Shown: piece after piece, positions 23,658-34,172 of the stretch
How positions within the stretch are numbered: position 1 is the stretch's first letter
Layout of the letters: every line of letters begins with the position of its first letter
DNA from: Coptis chinensis
Taxonomy: Eukaryota > Streptophyta > Magnoliopsida > Ranunculales > Ranunculaceae
Reading direction: 5' to 3'
Assembly (NCBI GenBank): GCA_015680905.1
Contig: CM027378.1
Coordinates: 57,189,501-57,253,500, forward strand
Length of the DNA: 64,000 bases
Notes under the pieces: generated by a model
Database searches by the model: none
Seen by the model: the letters and a program-made list of their open reading frames with translations, nothing else
Told to the model about the DNA's origin: nothing
Position numbers and translations under genes: made by a program

Positions 23658-24162
23658 CAGAAGGAACCGTGTTTTTTCGACTTTTTTTTCAAACTTCAGA
23701 CGGGATGTTTCATTCCGTTCGGCGCGTTTTTTCAATTTTTACATTTAGACGGAATCAAACATCCCGTCTAAGAATAATAGTCATATTTGCATTGGGCAGC
23801 CTCACCTTACTTTTCACCAAAACGGTGGAAAAGAGGGGAAATAGAGCTGACGTGGAGGTGAATAAGAGTGGCTTATAAGTGCCTTCTAGCTTAGTTGGTA
23901 AAATCTTTGGGTGATGATACCAGAAGTCTGGGGTTCGAACTCTGCTACATACAATTGAGTTATTGATCTATTTAAAAACAGGTTTGCCCACACATTTTTG
24001 CAGGTACCGACTAGTAAAGTTGGTAAAATCTTTAGGTGATGATACTTGAAGTCTGGGGCTCGAACTCCGCCAGCATCAAAGAGTTACTGATCTCATTTAA
24101 AACAGGCTTGCCAATCAAAAAATAAAAATAAAAAATAAGAGTGGCTTGCATTGGGAGTGCTC
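23407..24162. mobile_element. PIF/Harbinger-type MITE with a nested SINE
   Basis: The ends GAGCATTTCCAATGCAG and CTTGCATTGGGAGTGCTC are inverted and closely match the termini of the PIF/Harbinger element at 51691-58684. The right flank is TAA and the left flank is TGA, an imperfect 3-bp target duplication. The interior has three copies of the palindromic motif GACGGGATGTTNNATTCCGTC (from 23572, 23699 and 23748) and a long T-run (about 23623-23657). No transposase is present. A dimeric SINE sits in its right half. Confidence 0.8.
23875..24133 (+). mobile_element. Dimeric tRNA-derived SINE
   Basis: Two tandem monomers each carry pol III promoter boxes. The first has box A TAGCTTAGTTGG (23887-23898) and box B GGTTCGAACTC (23932-23942). 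The second has CTAGTAAAGTTGG near 24011 and GGGCTCGAACTC near 24056-24067. An A-rich tail (AAAAATAAAAATAAAAAA) ends it. The exact 14-bp duplication AATAAGAGTGGCTT (23861-23874, 24134-24147) flanks it, proving retroposition. The monomers share the stretch around TTGGTAAAATCTTTRGGTGA. Confidence 0.88.
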
Positions 24163-24165
24163 TAA

Positions 24166-24880
24166 GAGAGACAATATTCTATTTCTCGAGGGTTTTTATT
24201 TATTTTGTAAACTATCTACAGTTTTAATTTAGTAATTATATGAAATAGAACGCAATATGTTATTAATCGAAAATCAGATTGGATCGGATTTTGAAAACAC
24301 ATCCAATTCCGATCCAATTATTTTTCGGAAAAATCAGATATCGGAATTCAGATATTGAAACACAAATATCATTGTAAAATTCGGAAAAATATCATATCGA
24401 AATTCGGAAAAATTTAATTTTCGGATGTTTACCCATCATGCATCATAGAGTGCTCGGCCACAATGTTCACTTTATTTTCTAGAGATGACATAGGACGAAC
24501 ACTTCCTACTCAAGTCCTCAAGTCCTCTTGGAGTCTTGGCGTATGTATAATTTTTTTTCGATAATTAACTTGGCCTACCGCCCATCAAAATATTCACCAT
24601 ATAATTCACTTGCACTATATTGTTCCAATTTGACATAATGCATGACGCCCATTACTAATATTGAGCCATATACAATATACAGAATTACAGATACACTAGT
24701 GTGAAAAACAGCTGTGTTAGGTTTGGCTGGCTAAATAAATCCACGATTTCTTTGCCTAAAACCTACCAAATCACTAAAATATTCTATCCCAGAAGAAACC
24801 TGGAAGATTCCAAAATTAGTCCAACACATTTATCCAATTTGGATTAAAAAATAGGATTGCCTTGAAAACTACACCTTTTC
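24166..24880. other. Upstream region of the bZIP gene, no gene seen
   Basis: AT-rich DNA with CGGAAAAAT/TTCGG-rich degenerate repeats from 24250 to 24430. The part next to the bZIP gene presumably holds its promoter, but I cannot assign individual elements with confidence. Confidence 0.4.
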
Positions 24881-24886
24881 TTCCTC

Positions 24887-24894
24887 TATAAAAA
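24887..24894 (+). promoter_or_regulatory. TATA box of the bZIP gene
   Basis: TATAAAAA is followed about 25-35 bp later by a pyrimidine-rich CTTCTCTGTCTCTC start region. It lies 735 bp upstream of the bZIP ATG, which leaves a long leader, as is usual for S1 bZIP mRNAs. Confidence 0.65.
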
Positions 24895-25386
24895 TCCGAC
24901 TTCTCTGTCTCTCAAAACCTTCTTTCCCTTCAAAATTCATTCTCATCTCTCAAATTCCTTTATTGATTTCTCCCTTTTCATTGCGTTAAAGCCTTTTAGC
25001 TTCTTGGATAATTTGATTCTTGTGTTCTTTGTAGAAAATTCAGCTAAGTAGAAAAATTCTGAAGTTGACTTGTTTGATATTTGGGTTTCTTTTTGTTTTT
25101 ACGATCAGTTAATTGTTATAGGCAATACCCATTCAGGAATTTTTCTTTCATTTGGTGATTTTGGAAATTGTCCGTTTTTTCTCCCAAAATTCTCAAATTG
25201 ATCAATTTTTCTTGCATAAATTCATGTTCTGAAGATTACCCAGTCCTCAAAATTCAATATTTTGGTATAAACAAGGTTTGATTGGGTCAAATTTCTCAAA
25301 TTCCATTATTTGAGTAGTTATTTTGCCTCTGTTCCTTTGAATTAGTCATAATATTCTAATCGATTTCTGTATTAAGGTTTTGGGAA

Positions 25387-25425
25387 ATGATTTTAATTTT
25401 ATTGAAGTGGAAAACTTATTTGTAG
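25387..25425 (+). other. Short upstream ORF (12 codons) in the bZIP leader
   Basis: ATG at 25387 and stop TAG at 25423-25425 lie just ahead of the conserved uORF. A two-codon uORF (ATG TTC TGA, 25224-25232) lies further upstream. Arabidopsis S1 bZIP leaders also carry several uORFs, but only the next one is conserved in sequence. Confidence 0.5.
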
Positions 25426-25436
25426 GTCTAGGATAT

Positions 25437-25526
25437 ATGAATTATTACACAACTCTCCGACGTCGTATTCGTCTTCTTCAGTCATTCTCTGTTGTATTTC
25501 TATACTGGTTTTATGTGTTCTCATGA
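25437..25526 (+). promoter_or_regulatory. Sucrose-control uORF (SC-uORF) of an S1 bZIP mRNA
   Basis: This 29-codon upstream ORF encodes a peptide with a basic LRRRIR segment and the C-terminus QSFSVVFLYWFYVFS. That is the conserved sucrose-control peptide of plant group S1 bZIP leaders. In the known family, high sucrose makes this nascent peptide stall ribosomes, which lowers translation of the main ORF. Here it starts at ATG 25437 and stops at TGA 25524-25526, 95 bp before the main ATG, so it does not overlap it. The match is clear; its activity is inferred from the family. Confidence 0.93.
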
Positions 25527-25621
25527 AGTAGACCTATTGGATTGAACATTTAGTTTCACCCTTTGCAAGTATTTATTGAATTGGTTTTCGAGTTTGCATC
25601 ATTATTGGCCAATCTTTGAGA

Positions 25622-26056
25622 ATGGCATCTGTGCAACTAGTAAGTTCTGGTTCTGAAGGAGACGGGCAATACGTGATGGTGGATGAAAGGAAGAAGAGAA
25701 GAATGTTATCTAATCGAGAATCTGCTAGGCGATCGAGGATGAGGAAGCAGCAACACTTGGATGAACTGTTAAACCAAGTTTCTCAGCTGCAAAAAGAAAA
25801 CAATGAGATAGTGCAGCATGTAAATGCCACGACGGAGCTCTATGTTCAAGCGGAATCGGAGAACAATATTCTGAGGGCTCAGATGATGGAGTTGAGTGAT
25901 AGGTTGCAGTCATTGAACTCGGTTCTTTATATTGTGGAAGAAGTTAGTGGATACTCTATGGATATCCCCGAAATTCCAGACCCTTTGCTGAAACCATGGC
26001 AGCTTCCCTGCCCATCTCAGCCGATCATGGCGTCTGCAAACATGTTCCAGTTTTGA
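25622..26056 (+). CDS. Group S1 bZIP transcription factor (bZIP11/bZIP44/TBZ17-like)
   Basis: A 144-residue intronless protein. ATG 25622 (MASVQLVSSGSEGDG) is the start; the two in-frame codons before it are TTG AGA, so no earlier ATG applies. The basic region is residues 23-43, with the diagnostic N31-x7-R39 spacing in NRESARRSRMRK. A long leucine zipper follows from about residue 46 (LDELLNQVSQLQKENNEI) to about 98. The C-terminus (MASANMFQF) is typical of the group. Proteins of this group work in the nucleus, usually as heterodimers with group C bZIPs, and control amino-acid and sugar-starvation genes. The SC-uORF upstream implies sucrose-controlled translation. It is the only clear host gene in the window and shows no damage. 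Confidence 0.95.
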   Translation: MASVQLVSSGSEGDGQYVMVDERKKRRMLSNRESARRSRMRKQQHLDELLNQVSQLQKENNEIVQHVNATTELYVQAESENNILRAQMMELSDRLQSLNSVLYIVEEVSGYSMDIPEIPDPLLKPWQLPCPSQPIMASANMFQF

Positions 26057-26449
26057 AGTATCAGATCTGTGCACGGAGAATATTAGTCTGATAAGTCTTT
26101 GTTTGTCCTGGTTCTTATGTGTCTGGTCTAGTATCTTATATTTTTGTGTGTTTTTATGCGAACATGTAGTCTGAAGGTGTGAGTTCTGTGTCTAGACTTG
26201 ATATTTCATGTCTTTTTAGTTGAATTGTTATGGAAGTATTCTGTTTTTCCAGATTTTTAATTGTTAAGTATCGACAAGTTTTGCGTGTTTTTTCTACATT
26301 GTAGTATGCACTGATTTAATCTACAATTTGGCAAAGTCTTCTCATCCAGAGAAGGTAACTGCAGCATAGTAGCAAACGCTGTCAAGCCTGAAAACAACTA
26401 GAGACAACACCTTGCCCAAGTGATGTCCTATTTAGATATGTATGTTACT

Positions 26450-26490
26450 TTTTTTTAGGTAACCTTCCAAATAAAGACAGACAGAAAGAA
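26450..26490 (-). mobile_element. Tiny retroposed fragment flanked by a 16-bp duplication
   Basis: A 41-bp insert begins with TTTTTTT, which is the A-tail on the minus strand. It lies between two exact copies of AGATATGTATGTTACT (26434-26449 and 26491-26506). This is the footprint of a severely 5'-truncated LINE or SINE insertion. The source family cannot be told from so little sequence. Confidence 0.6.
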
Positions 26491-26504
26491 AGATATGTAT
26501 GTTA

Positions 26505-27346
26505 CTTGTTAGCAATTCTCCGAATAATTCGCAAATAATACTCTAATTGAATTTTTGATTTACGCACTTTTCAAATTTTTGATTTACGCACTTTTCAGTA
26601 ATTCGGAATAATTCTTGTAAAACATAAATTTCCGATTTATTCAAAAATTCATTTAAAAAAACTTTATATAATAAAAACAGATGGAAAACCAAATTCTTGC
26701 AAAGATGAGTAGCATGAAGATAAAACAAAAGAGTAAACTATGAAGGGCAACATTCTTAAAAGTTTAAAAGATTTTGTATGTGTGATGGACATTTTTTTTT
26801 TGCAATTCAAAAGAGAAAATTAACATAGAGACATAGATGTGTTGTTACTAATTCTTATTTCCCCCTATAATTTGCAAATTTGCATTCTAAAATAGATATG
26901 AATATAAAAGAGATAAAAAAATGTTGGAGAAGAAAATGATTAGTGTTTGGGCGAGCCAAATGCTTGACTCTAGCCTGACTCACCTAATTCAACGTTCAAT
27001 TTCTAATGAAGTGGCCGGACAACATGGTTAAATTTTTGAAAAACAATTAAGACAAATGTTTGTGAATTGTGAGTGACAATTATATAATTGGTTGTTGTAT
27101 ATCTGGATTATTAGAGTTTATGTAGAGTAAAAGTGGTGGAACATTTTAATTATATTGCTAAATATATATTACAATTCCTCTTTAAGTGTACCGAATTTTT
27201 GAAATCCGAATTATTATTTCAAAACGTTTAATACACTTGTATAAACATATTACGTAGTACGTATTGCGAATTTTTGACCAAATTGTTCTAACATGTAAAC
27301 GAATGAAACTCGAATTATAATTCCCGTATCCCGAATTGCTAACAAG
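26505..27346. mobile_element. Unclassified TIR-bounded segment (MITE-like)
   Basis: CTTGTTAGCAATTC at the left is inverted as GAATTGCTAACAAG at the right, 842 bp apart, with AT-rich non-coding DNA between. I could not find a convincing target duplication. A 24-bp direct repeat around TTTTTGATTTACGCACTTTTCA occurs twice near 26550-26597. Confidence 0.4.
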
Positions 27347-27565
27347 GTGTATCTATAGTATTATATACTTAAGAGAGAGAGCAATCAATGGCTGCCGCTC
27401 TAACAACTCTTTAAGTTCCCAAGCCTTAACGACTCTTTCACCACCGCTTGTCGGACCACAATCGGGATCTAAACTCCATTGCCAAGAGTAATATCTCCAC
27501 CTGGGCTTTCCCCTAATTGAGCTCATCCTCAAGTCCTCAACCAATCCTTTCTGAAAATCTCCTTT

Positions 27566-27568
<3 letters not shown>

Positions 27569-27602
<34 letters not shown>
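27569..27602. repeat. (AT)n microsatellite
   Basis: About 17 uninterrupted AT dinucleotides. It lies between the bZIP downstream region and Gypsy element B. Confidence 0.95.
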
Positions 27603-27607
<5 letters not shown>

Positions 27608-27737
27608 CTTTTTTTTATTTCCGCCCTCCGATCAAGAGTTTCACGCACACCACCTTCAACTCCCATTCCTCTTCATCACTCAACTCTTAACTATATACTC
27701 TTTTCCATTAACTCCAATGGCTCTCAGCCATCCTACT

Positions 27738-28301
27738 TGTAAAGGGGTGTTTTGGATTTTCTGTTGGGACCGAGTTCGCTTCTGAGCGAACTGCCTACGT
27801 ATCCTCTTGTTGGTTTTCCTTTTTCCTTTTTTGGGAGAGAGGAATCAGGCCCGACGTAGTTCAATCAGGTGGTATTTATAGGCTTAGGGAAATGTCAATC
27901 TAGAAGGCACGTGTGTCTATGGTACACGTGTAAGGTGGAGATCGCGAATGAGTGTTGAGCTGGTTATATTATAAGTCGTGTGTTGATTGGGTGTTGGCGA
28001 GGTTACCCCTATTTCCCGGTGGTGGGAAATACAATCAAGATTTTGGTAATGATTACCCTTGGTGGTGATCATTACCAGAGGCGTTCTGCCTTTAGCCAAG
28101 TGCTCGTACCGAGATATCTTCGTTCGTACCACCTATCAGAAAGGAGCTATTCGTAGGTCGTTCTTGGAGGTCGATGCATTGAAGTCGCGTATGCAATGTT
28201 TCTTAGAGAGCTACTTCATAGATCGGTCCTGGAGGTCGTTGTATTGAGATCGTTTACGTTTCGTATGCAATGTTCCTTAATGGGGATATTGCTCCCCACC
28301 A
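27738..28301 (-). repeat. 3' LTR of element B
   Basis: It starts TGTAAAGGGGTGTTTTGG and ends GCTCCCCACCA. It matches 39905-40468 closely, with small differences near positions 50-75 of the LTR. A purine tract (CGAGAGGGGTCG on the minus strand, 28302-28313) adjoins it. Confidence 0.94.
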
Positions 28302-28834
28302 CGACCCCTCTCGATGGGTGGTTGTGTTCGTGCAAAGCGATCTGGCCGAGAGAAGAATCAACACGTGGGTGAAGTATGAAGCGAGCTATGGTGATCGCTC
28401 GACCGAGATGGTCTTTGAAGTTCGAATCTTGTAGCATGATGGTTTTGGCGGGAAAAGAAAGATTAGGTGGGTGGCGTGTGGCGTAATCCTAGCGGTTGGA
28501 AAGGAGTCGGTCGCCGCGTTATTCGAATCCGAGAAAAAAGACAGTCCTTAGACACGCAGTGGGCTATATGATAGGCGTAATCATAACTTCTTAACCTGAA
28601 CCCGAGCGGTTGGTTGTGTAAAATCAAATTTGGGATAACCAAAAGGCATTTCCGGGCTTCTTCTTCCTCCGCAAAAACGCAAGCTAGGGCTCTGCGGTGA
28701 GTGCTTCGCATTCTTTTTTTGCTTTTCATTTTCACTTTGTTTGTCTTCGTTCCAAAGGGGTTTGTTAAGTGGGTAGGTCGGTGTTAGGTTGTAGGGTTTA
28801 AGGTTGGGTAATTTGAGAAAAAGGAAATACTACA

Positions 28835-31800
28835 ATGTCGGATTCTGACAACACTTGCTCAGAAGAGGTTCGAGAGATTTCACTGAGCTGCGGAGAGTAT
28901 GAAGAGGAGAATGAAGACTTCGTTGAGTGGTGGTGGTGGTGGTGGGGCGAGGTGGATGAAGAAGTTAGGGTAGAGGAGGTTAATAGTCGATCCGGGTCGA
29001 CGATGGCGTGGCTAGTATGCGTCGGGTCGAGGGAGATGACCGGCGAAGTGAGTTACCCTAAGGGCGGTAGAGCATCGTCTTTGCTAGCTCGTTTCTGAGC
29101 TGCGAAAGCGGCTTATGGGATCAATGTGCCCGACACGGAAATATCTGAACCCAGCCGAGTGAAGATGTTTGTAGTGAGAGGTACAATCCTCCGAATGGTG
29201 GAATAATCATCCGTGAAGGTCGGTTTGAGGCGTACATCGCGGTACCGTTCGAAATTGGTTTGTGACTTCTTGAGTCACCGTGGAAATCTCCATGCCCGGT
29301 TCGTTGGTAACACCCGGGCGACTATTTAAGGTGTTCGACCATTGAATGCGATGGTGAATACCACATAGGGTGTCCGACATAATAGAGCACTCACGTAATG
29401 AGGCGGTCCGGGTAATCTGAATTTTAGCTTGCAAACCATGACGACGCGTTACTGCGTCTCAATGGTGTAAACAATGAGGCACCGGACGAAGAGGCCGTTC
29501 TTTGCTAGTTGGCAACTCACCGTGCTAGTGGATGTAGGTTCGCGAACTAGGATGTGTAGCCTAGCCGGTGGGTAGGCTTGTCTTGCTTTTGACACTTTAA
29601 TGGGTGGCGGTCGTTCTAACCGGTTCATCTCTTTGTTTTGTTTGCAGAATTTCTGTCATAACCACGACCGATCGGGGAGATAGAAAGGTTCGCGCGTTGA
29701 GTCGAGAAGAAAAGCGTCATAAAGCTTCCGGAATTTGCTCATTTCTTTGAGGAAAAAGGAGGTGCTGCAATCCGGAAAAAAAGAAAGGCTCAAAAAGAGC
29801 GAGCTCTAGGTCGAACGAAGCGGGTGGTGATGGAGAAGCGTACAAGTGATCTGATAACACGGGAGGACCGAGATCGGGCGCGTGGAGTCCCGAGGCGTCC
29901 TCCTGGCGGTGGTACTGCAGGGGCTGGTAGTTTGAGCTTTCGTTCTGAAGGGTTAACAATTGACGCCCCTCTGAGTGGAGATCAGAAATTTCACCGCTTT
30001 CGACCCGCAGGCGGATCGGAGAAGAGAAGAAAGGCTAAAGCGGCCGGTAGAGGGGCTCGAATGGCTAAGGTTGTGCGACACGCCCTGGGGGAGAGCTCTA
30101 GTGGGGTGGTGCTAGCGGTGGGCACCGGAGTCGGGCGAGGCCTGAACAGGTGTCATGGACTTGGCGACCTTCGGTGTGGGATCTAGTCCGTCTCGACGAG
30201 GACGGGAACCCAGTCCGCTAGCAAAAGCGAAGGCTCCCCGCAAGGCGAGTGGGAAGGCTGTTGTGAGTGCTGATGACCTGGAGGCCCAGTTCGTGTATTT
30301 AGATGAACACGGAGGCAACGAAACGATAAAAGCGTTCGACCGCGCAGTTCAGTCGAGTAAAGGTAGGTAGCGGCACGCTTTGAATAGATCGCGTTAGATG
30401 GCAATCGCAAGGAACTGGATGAGAAGGGACTGGCGGATAACATACGTCGGATGGAAATCGCGCAATGTCTGGTACGTGGTTTTGTTGTCCTTTGAGATAG
30501 CGTGTTTTGTTATGTTCGTTGCTTTGATTTGTTTATATACATGGACTATGGCAGCTTTTGTCGCTGGTTTCCAAAAGTTGAAAGAGATTGCGCAGTTATT
30601 TGAAACGGATAGAGAGTCGTGTTGAAGGCGCCGAGGAGGAGCCGAAGAAGAATGTCGCGGACGCTGCGAAGATGGAGCGTGAGGAGCTTGAGGACTTGCG
30701 AAAGGCTCATGAAAATCTGAATCTGGTGAAGATCTTTGAAAGATCTTGAAGTTGAAGATCCGAGGCAAAAGCTAGAAGCGGGTCGGGAGGAACGTTCGTG
30801 CATGCAATCGTGGAAATGGAAGGGCAACGATTATGCCCTTCATCGCAAAAAGGTTGCTCGGGGGCGCTACTAAGGCCTATGATGATCCGGATCACGGACT
30901 TGAGATCCGGAAGTGGATTACAAGGCTTTGAAGGAGGAACACGACGCGGCTGCCGGCCTCGTACCTTAGTGGAACAGTGCGAGGAGATCGGGTAGGGCGA
31001 TTGCCTCCTCCTTGATCATGCCGAGAAGGCCGTGGTGTCCGAAAATTTGGAGTGTTGTACGATCTTGTTGATGAGTTTGGAACTGGATGGCGTATCGATC
31101 GTAGTGGACGGGAGGGAGGTTGAGGTCGATGAAGCTTTTGAGGCTGCAGAACTACCTGTGGTGCCCGGGGAGGGCGAGTTGTAAATTTGTTGATTGTCTC
31201 TTATCAGCTTATATCTTTGCGATACAATAGAACCGGTTTCTGGGGTAACACAGGCGGTTCGCCTTTCTTGCATTTCTGTATTCTGTTTTGTTGAATGAGT
31301 TGGTATCCCGTACTAGTTTGGGGTAACCATATGAAGTTAACTTTTGCGTAGCCGGGTTGAATTTCCCGAAAGTAGTCTCAAAGAACCCGCTAAAGAACTA
31401 ACCGTATGAAAGTCTTTGTGTAAAGAAGGTCGTTATTTGCTTTCTGCGATGTTGCGCTTGTTTCTCTTTGTGCGTTTTACTGTATCGATGATAGCAGATT
31501 GCTTTGATGGGAATGCCACGTAAAAGGCAAAATGCGGCTCCGAGGGGCTTAATGATGGCGACGGCTTTAGCTGGCGTTTACGCCTCAAGGTAATTATGGC
31601 GTGGTTTGGAAAAGACGTTTACTTGATAAAGAGAAACCGCTGAGAATACCAAAGGTGTTTGAACGTTTGTTCCAGCTTCTCTTCTACTTCGCACTGTGCA
31701 TTTCCACTATCGCTGCGTTGAAAGGTAACGTTGTTCTCCTCTTTTGAATATGTGTTGCTAAGCATAATCCTGCCCTAGTCTTTAACTCCGATCGTATGTG

Positions 31801-32685
31801 TTCTTTGTTAAGTAGGTGTAATTATGGCGGCGTAATCGCGACAAACGGAGTAAGGGAAAAGGGCGTTTGAGAGAAACTTCTCCACTGGTCATGGAGGAGA
31901 TAGAGTTCTCCCCTCACGTGCATGGAGACCGTGGAAAGCGGAAGGCTGCTTTGGTGGGGGCCAGAAGCAACAAACGACCTAGGAGGGCTAGTCGTCCGGC
32001 TGGTGGCGTTGTGGATCGTCGCCATTAACGTCTTTGGTGAGAACTTCGTTCCGTGACACTGGGGATGTGGGGAGCGAGTTCTACTATGTGGGGAAAACGG
32101 GGAAGAAACGCCGCGGTGAAACGTTGATCAGAAGTTTCCACTCCATAGCCATGTAGTAGCTTCTAAAGGGGCCGTGTCTTTGGATGGTGATAAGGCGGAG
32201 GTGAAGGATGAAAGCATGGAAACGCTTCTAGGGACGATGGATATGGCGGCTTGTCCGGTAAACTTCGTGATCAAAGAGGTGCTTATGTTAGTTTTGAATG
32301 TCTTTTGGTCCGGTGACTTTGGTTGTCTGCGGTTTCTTGCGGGTATGATAGATCAAGAACGGCGCTCAAAGCGTGATGAGGTGATGATAACTCTCATGTG
32401 GAGCTGGGCTGTATGCGGGCTGCGTGGAGAGCTAAGAAAAGGAAGCTGAAAGTAATGACGACGAGATATCAGAACGCTGCGTTGATTGCGGACCTGACTG
32501 AGCTAGATAAGGAGGTGGCTGAAGTGACTGCTTATGCCAAGAAATGCCAAGGGGTCGCTCGCGAGGCAAAGAAAGCATACACCCTGGCTTGTGCCGAATA
32601 TGCCACGCTGGACGAGAAATATCATGTCCTGAAGAGAGCGGGTGATGGTGAAGCGCAAGAACAAGGTATCGCGGGTGATCTTTGA
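28835..32685 (+). other. Antisense reading-frame region of element B (decayed aORF)
   Basis: Between integrase and the 3' LTR, reading frames lie on the strand opposite to gag-pol. 28835-29098 is acidic and Trp-rich (MSDSDNTCSEEVREISLSC at its start). 29824-30370 is Gly/Arg/Ser-rich. 32398-32685 is a likely coiled coil (AALIADLTELDKEVAEVTAY). Extra antisense ORFs at this position are known in Tat-lineage Gypsy elements. Here the frames are broken and I recognise no domain. Whether all pieces once belonged to one gene is inference. Confidence 0.45.
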
Positions 32686-33311
32686 GGTCCGCGCGCGACC
32701 GCGGTCTTTAGCGATAGTCGCGACCCCCAAAGATAAGCATGTTTTAACCGATGTTTGATGATGTACTGTATTTCTCTTTGTGGGAATTTGTGATGATGTG
32801 TTGATTTTGCCTCTCTTATATGGGAGTAAACAATAGAGCTGTACTTTCAGGCTTGCTGAAAGCGATTCGCTACTAATGTACCGAACCGGTTTCCACGGAA
32901 GTGGCAGTTCGTTGTTTTGTTTAATACGTACCGATCTGGATTTTCTGGGTAGCCCCAGCAGATCGGTAAAATGAGCTGTAATGGCTATGGCCAAACACTA
33001 GTATGGATTGGATTTAGAACGCATGGCTAATGTTGATTGTTTGCATCGATTCTCCTGCTTACTATGCGCGTGGTTTGTAGTTCAATGCTCAGCGCGCAGA
33101 AATGTTTTTCATGTAACTGTTACTATGCTTCGTTTGTCACCTTGTTTGTAAGAGAGAAGTGCTAGGAGCCTGCTTAGAGGATATGACTCGAGGTTGAAGA
33201 GTTCTTCGTTAGGTGTATTCTCTCTGAATTTATAAGTAATGCTGCCGGGAATGTCTTGCTTAGGCAGGGCGTGTTAGCGTATAGAAGCGTAATGCCCATT
33301 GGTATTGTACT

Positions 33312-34040
33312 CATGTGGTCGACCCTATAGCATAGGTGTTCGACGAGTGATAAGTGAAGAGACTGTGGAACCTGTAAGCTCCAGAGAGCTGTATGGGCGC
33401 GGAGAGCGTTCTCGTGTGGTCGAGTCTAGGAATATAGGTACTCGACGTAACAAGAGTTGAAGAGGCTGCAGAGCCTGTAAGCTCCAGAGAGCTGTATGCT
33501 CGCGGAGAGCGTTCTCGTGTGGTCGATCCTAGAAATATAGGTGCTCGACTTAACAAGACTTGGAAAGGATGTAGAGCCTGTAAGCTCTAGAGAGTCATGC
33601 TTTCGGGAGAGCGTTCTCGTGTGGTCGATCCTAGAAATATAGGTCCTCGACGTAACAAGACTTGGAAAGGTCAGAGCACGTAAGCTCCGGAGAGAGTCAG
33701 TATGCTTTCGCGGGAGCGTTCTCGTGTGGTCGATCCTAGAAATATAGGTCCCTCGACGTAACAAGACTTAGAAAGGCTGTAGAGCCCGTAAAGCTCCAGA
33801 GAGAGCTCATGCTTTCATGCGGAGAGCGTTCTCGTGTGGTCGATCCTAGAAATATAGGTCCTCGGCGTAACAAGACTTGGAAAGGTAGAGCCCGTAAGCT
33901 CCAGAGTTGTATGCTTCAGCGGAGAGCGTTCTCGTGGTGGTCGATCCTAGAAATATAGGTCCTCGACGTAACAAGACTTGGAAAGGCTATAGAGCTGTAA
34001 GCTCCGAGAGAGTCAGTATGCTCGCGAGAGGCGTTCTCAT
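33312..34040. repeat. ~103-bp minisatellite inside Gypsy element B
   Basis: Seven tandem copies, each with CTCGTGTGGTCGATCCTAG, AAATATAGGTCCTCGACGTA and GTAAGCTCCAGAGAG. They begin at about 33312, 33411, 33514, 33616, 33721, 33831 and 33931 (unit length 99-110 bp). The array starts about 130 bp beyond the integrase stop in element orientation. Tandem arrays in this part of Tat elements are a documented source of plant satellite DNA. Confidence 0.93.
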
Positions 34041-34172
34041 TAAATGATGCTGTGTACTCTTGGTGAGGAGGATGGCGGACCCAGTAAATGTGTTGATTAT
34101 CTATGCTGTGTAAGCTGTTTGACTTGTCAATACAAGTAAATAAATTATATTGTATTAGTTAACACAAGAAAC

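Noticed and set aside
23879..24110. Two tRNA genes (box A and box B present)
   Set aside because: The flanking 14-bp duplication, A-rich tail, tandem dimer and lack of a foldable acceptor stem show a SINE rather than functional tRNA genes.
23025..24437. An outer hAT-like element around the Harbinger MITE
   Set aside because: The end sequences GGGGTGACTTCGGAT and CGGATGTTTACCCAT are only partly inverted matches, and no 8-bp duplication was found.
25616..25621. Earlier start for the bZIP protein at 25616
   Set aside because: The codon there is TTG. The first in-frame ATG is 25622, which gives the usual S1 bZIP N-terminus.
27353..27544. Minus-strand frame of 63 codons near the AT microsatellite
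   Set aside because: It has no recognisable domain, no supporting splice or promoter signals, and a length within chance expectation.
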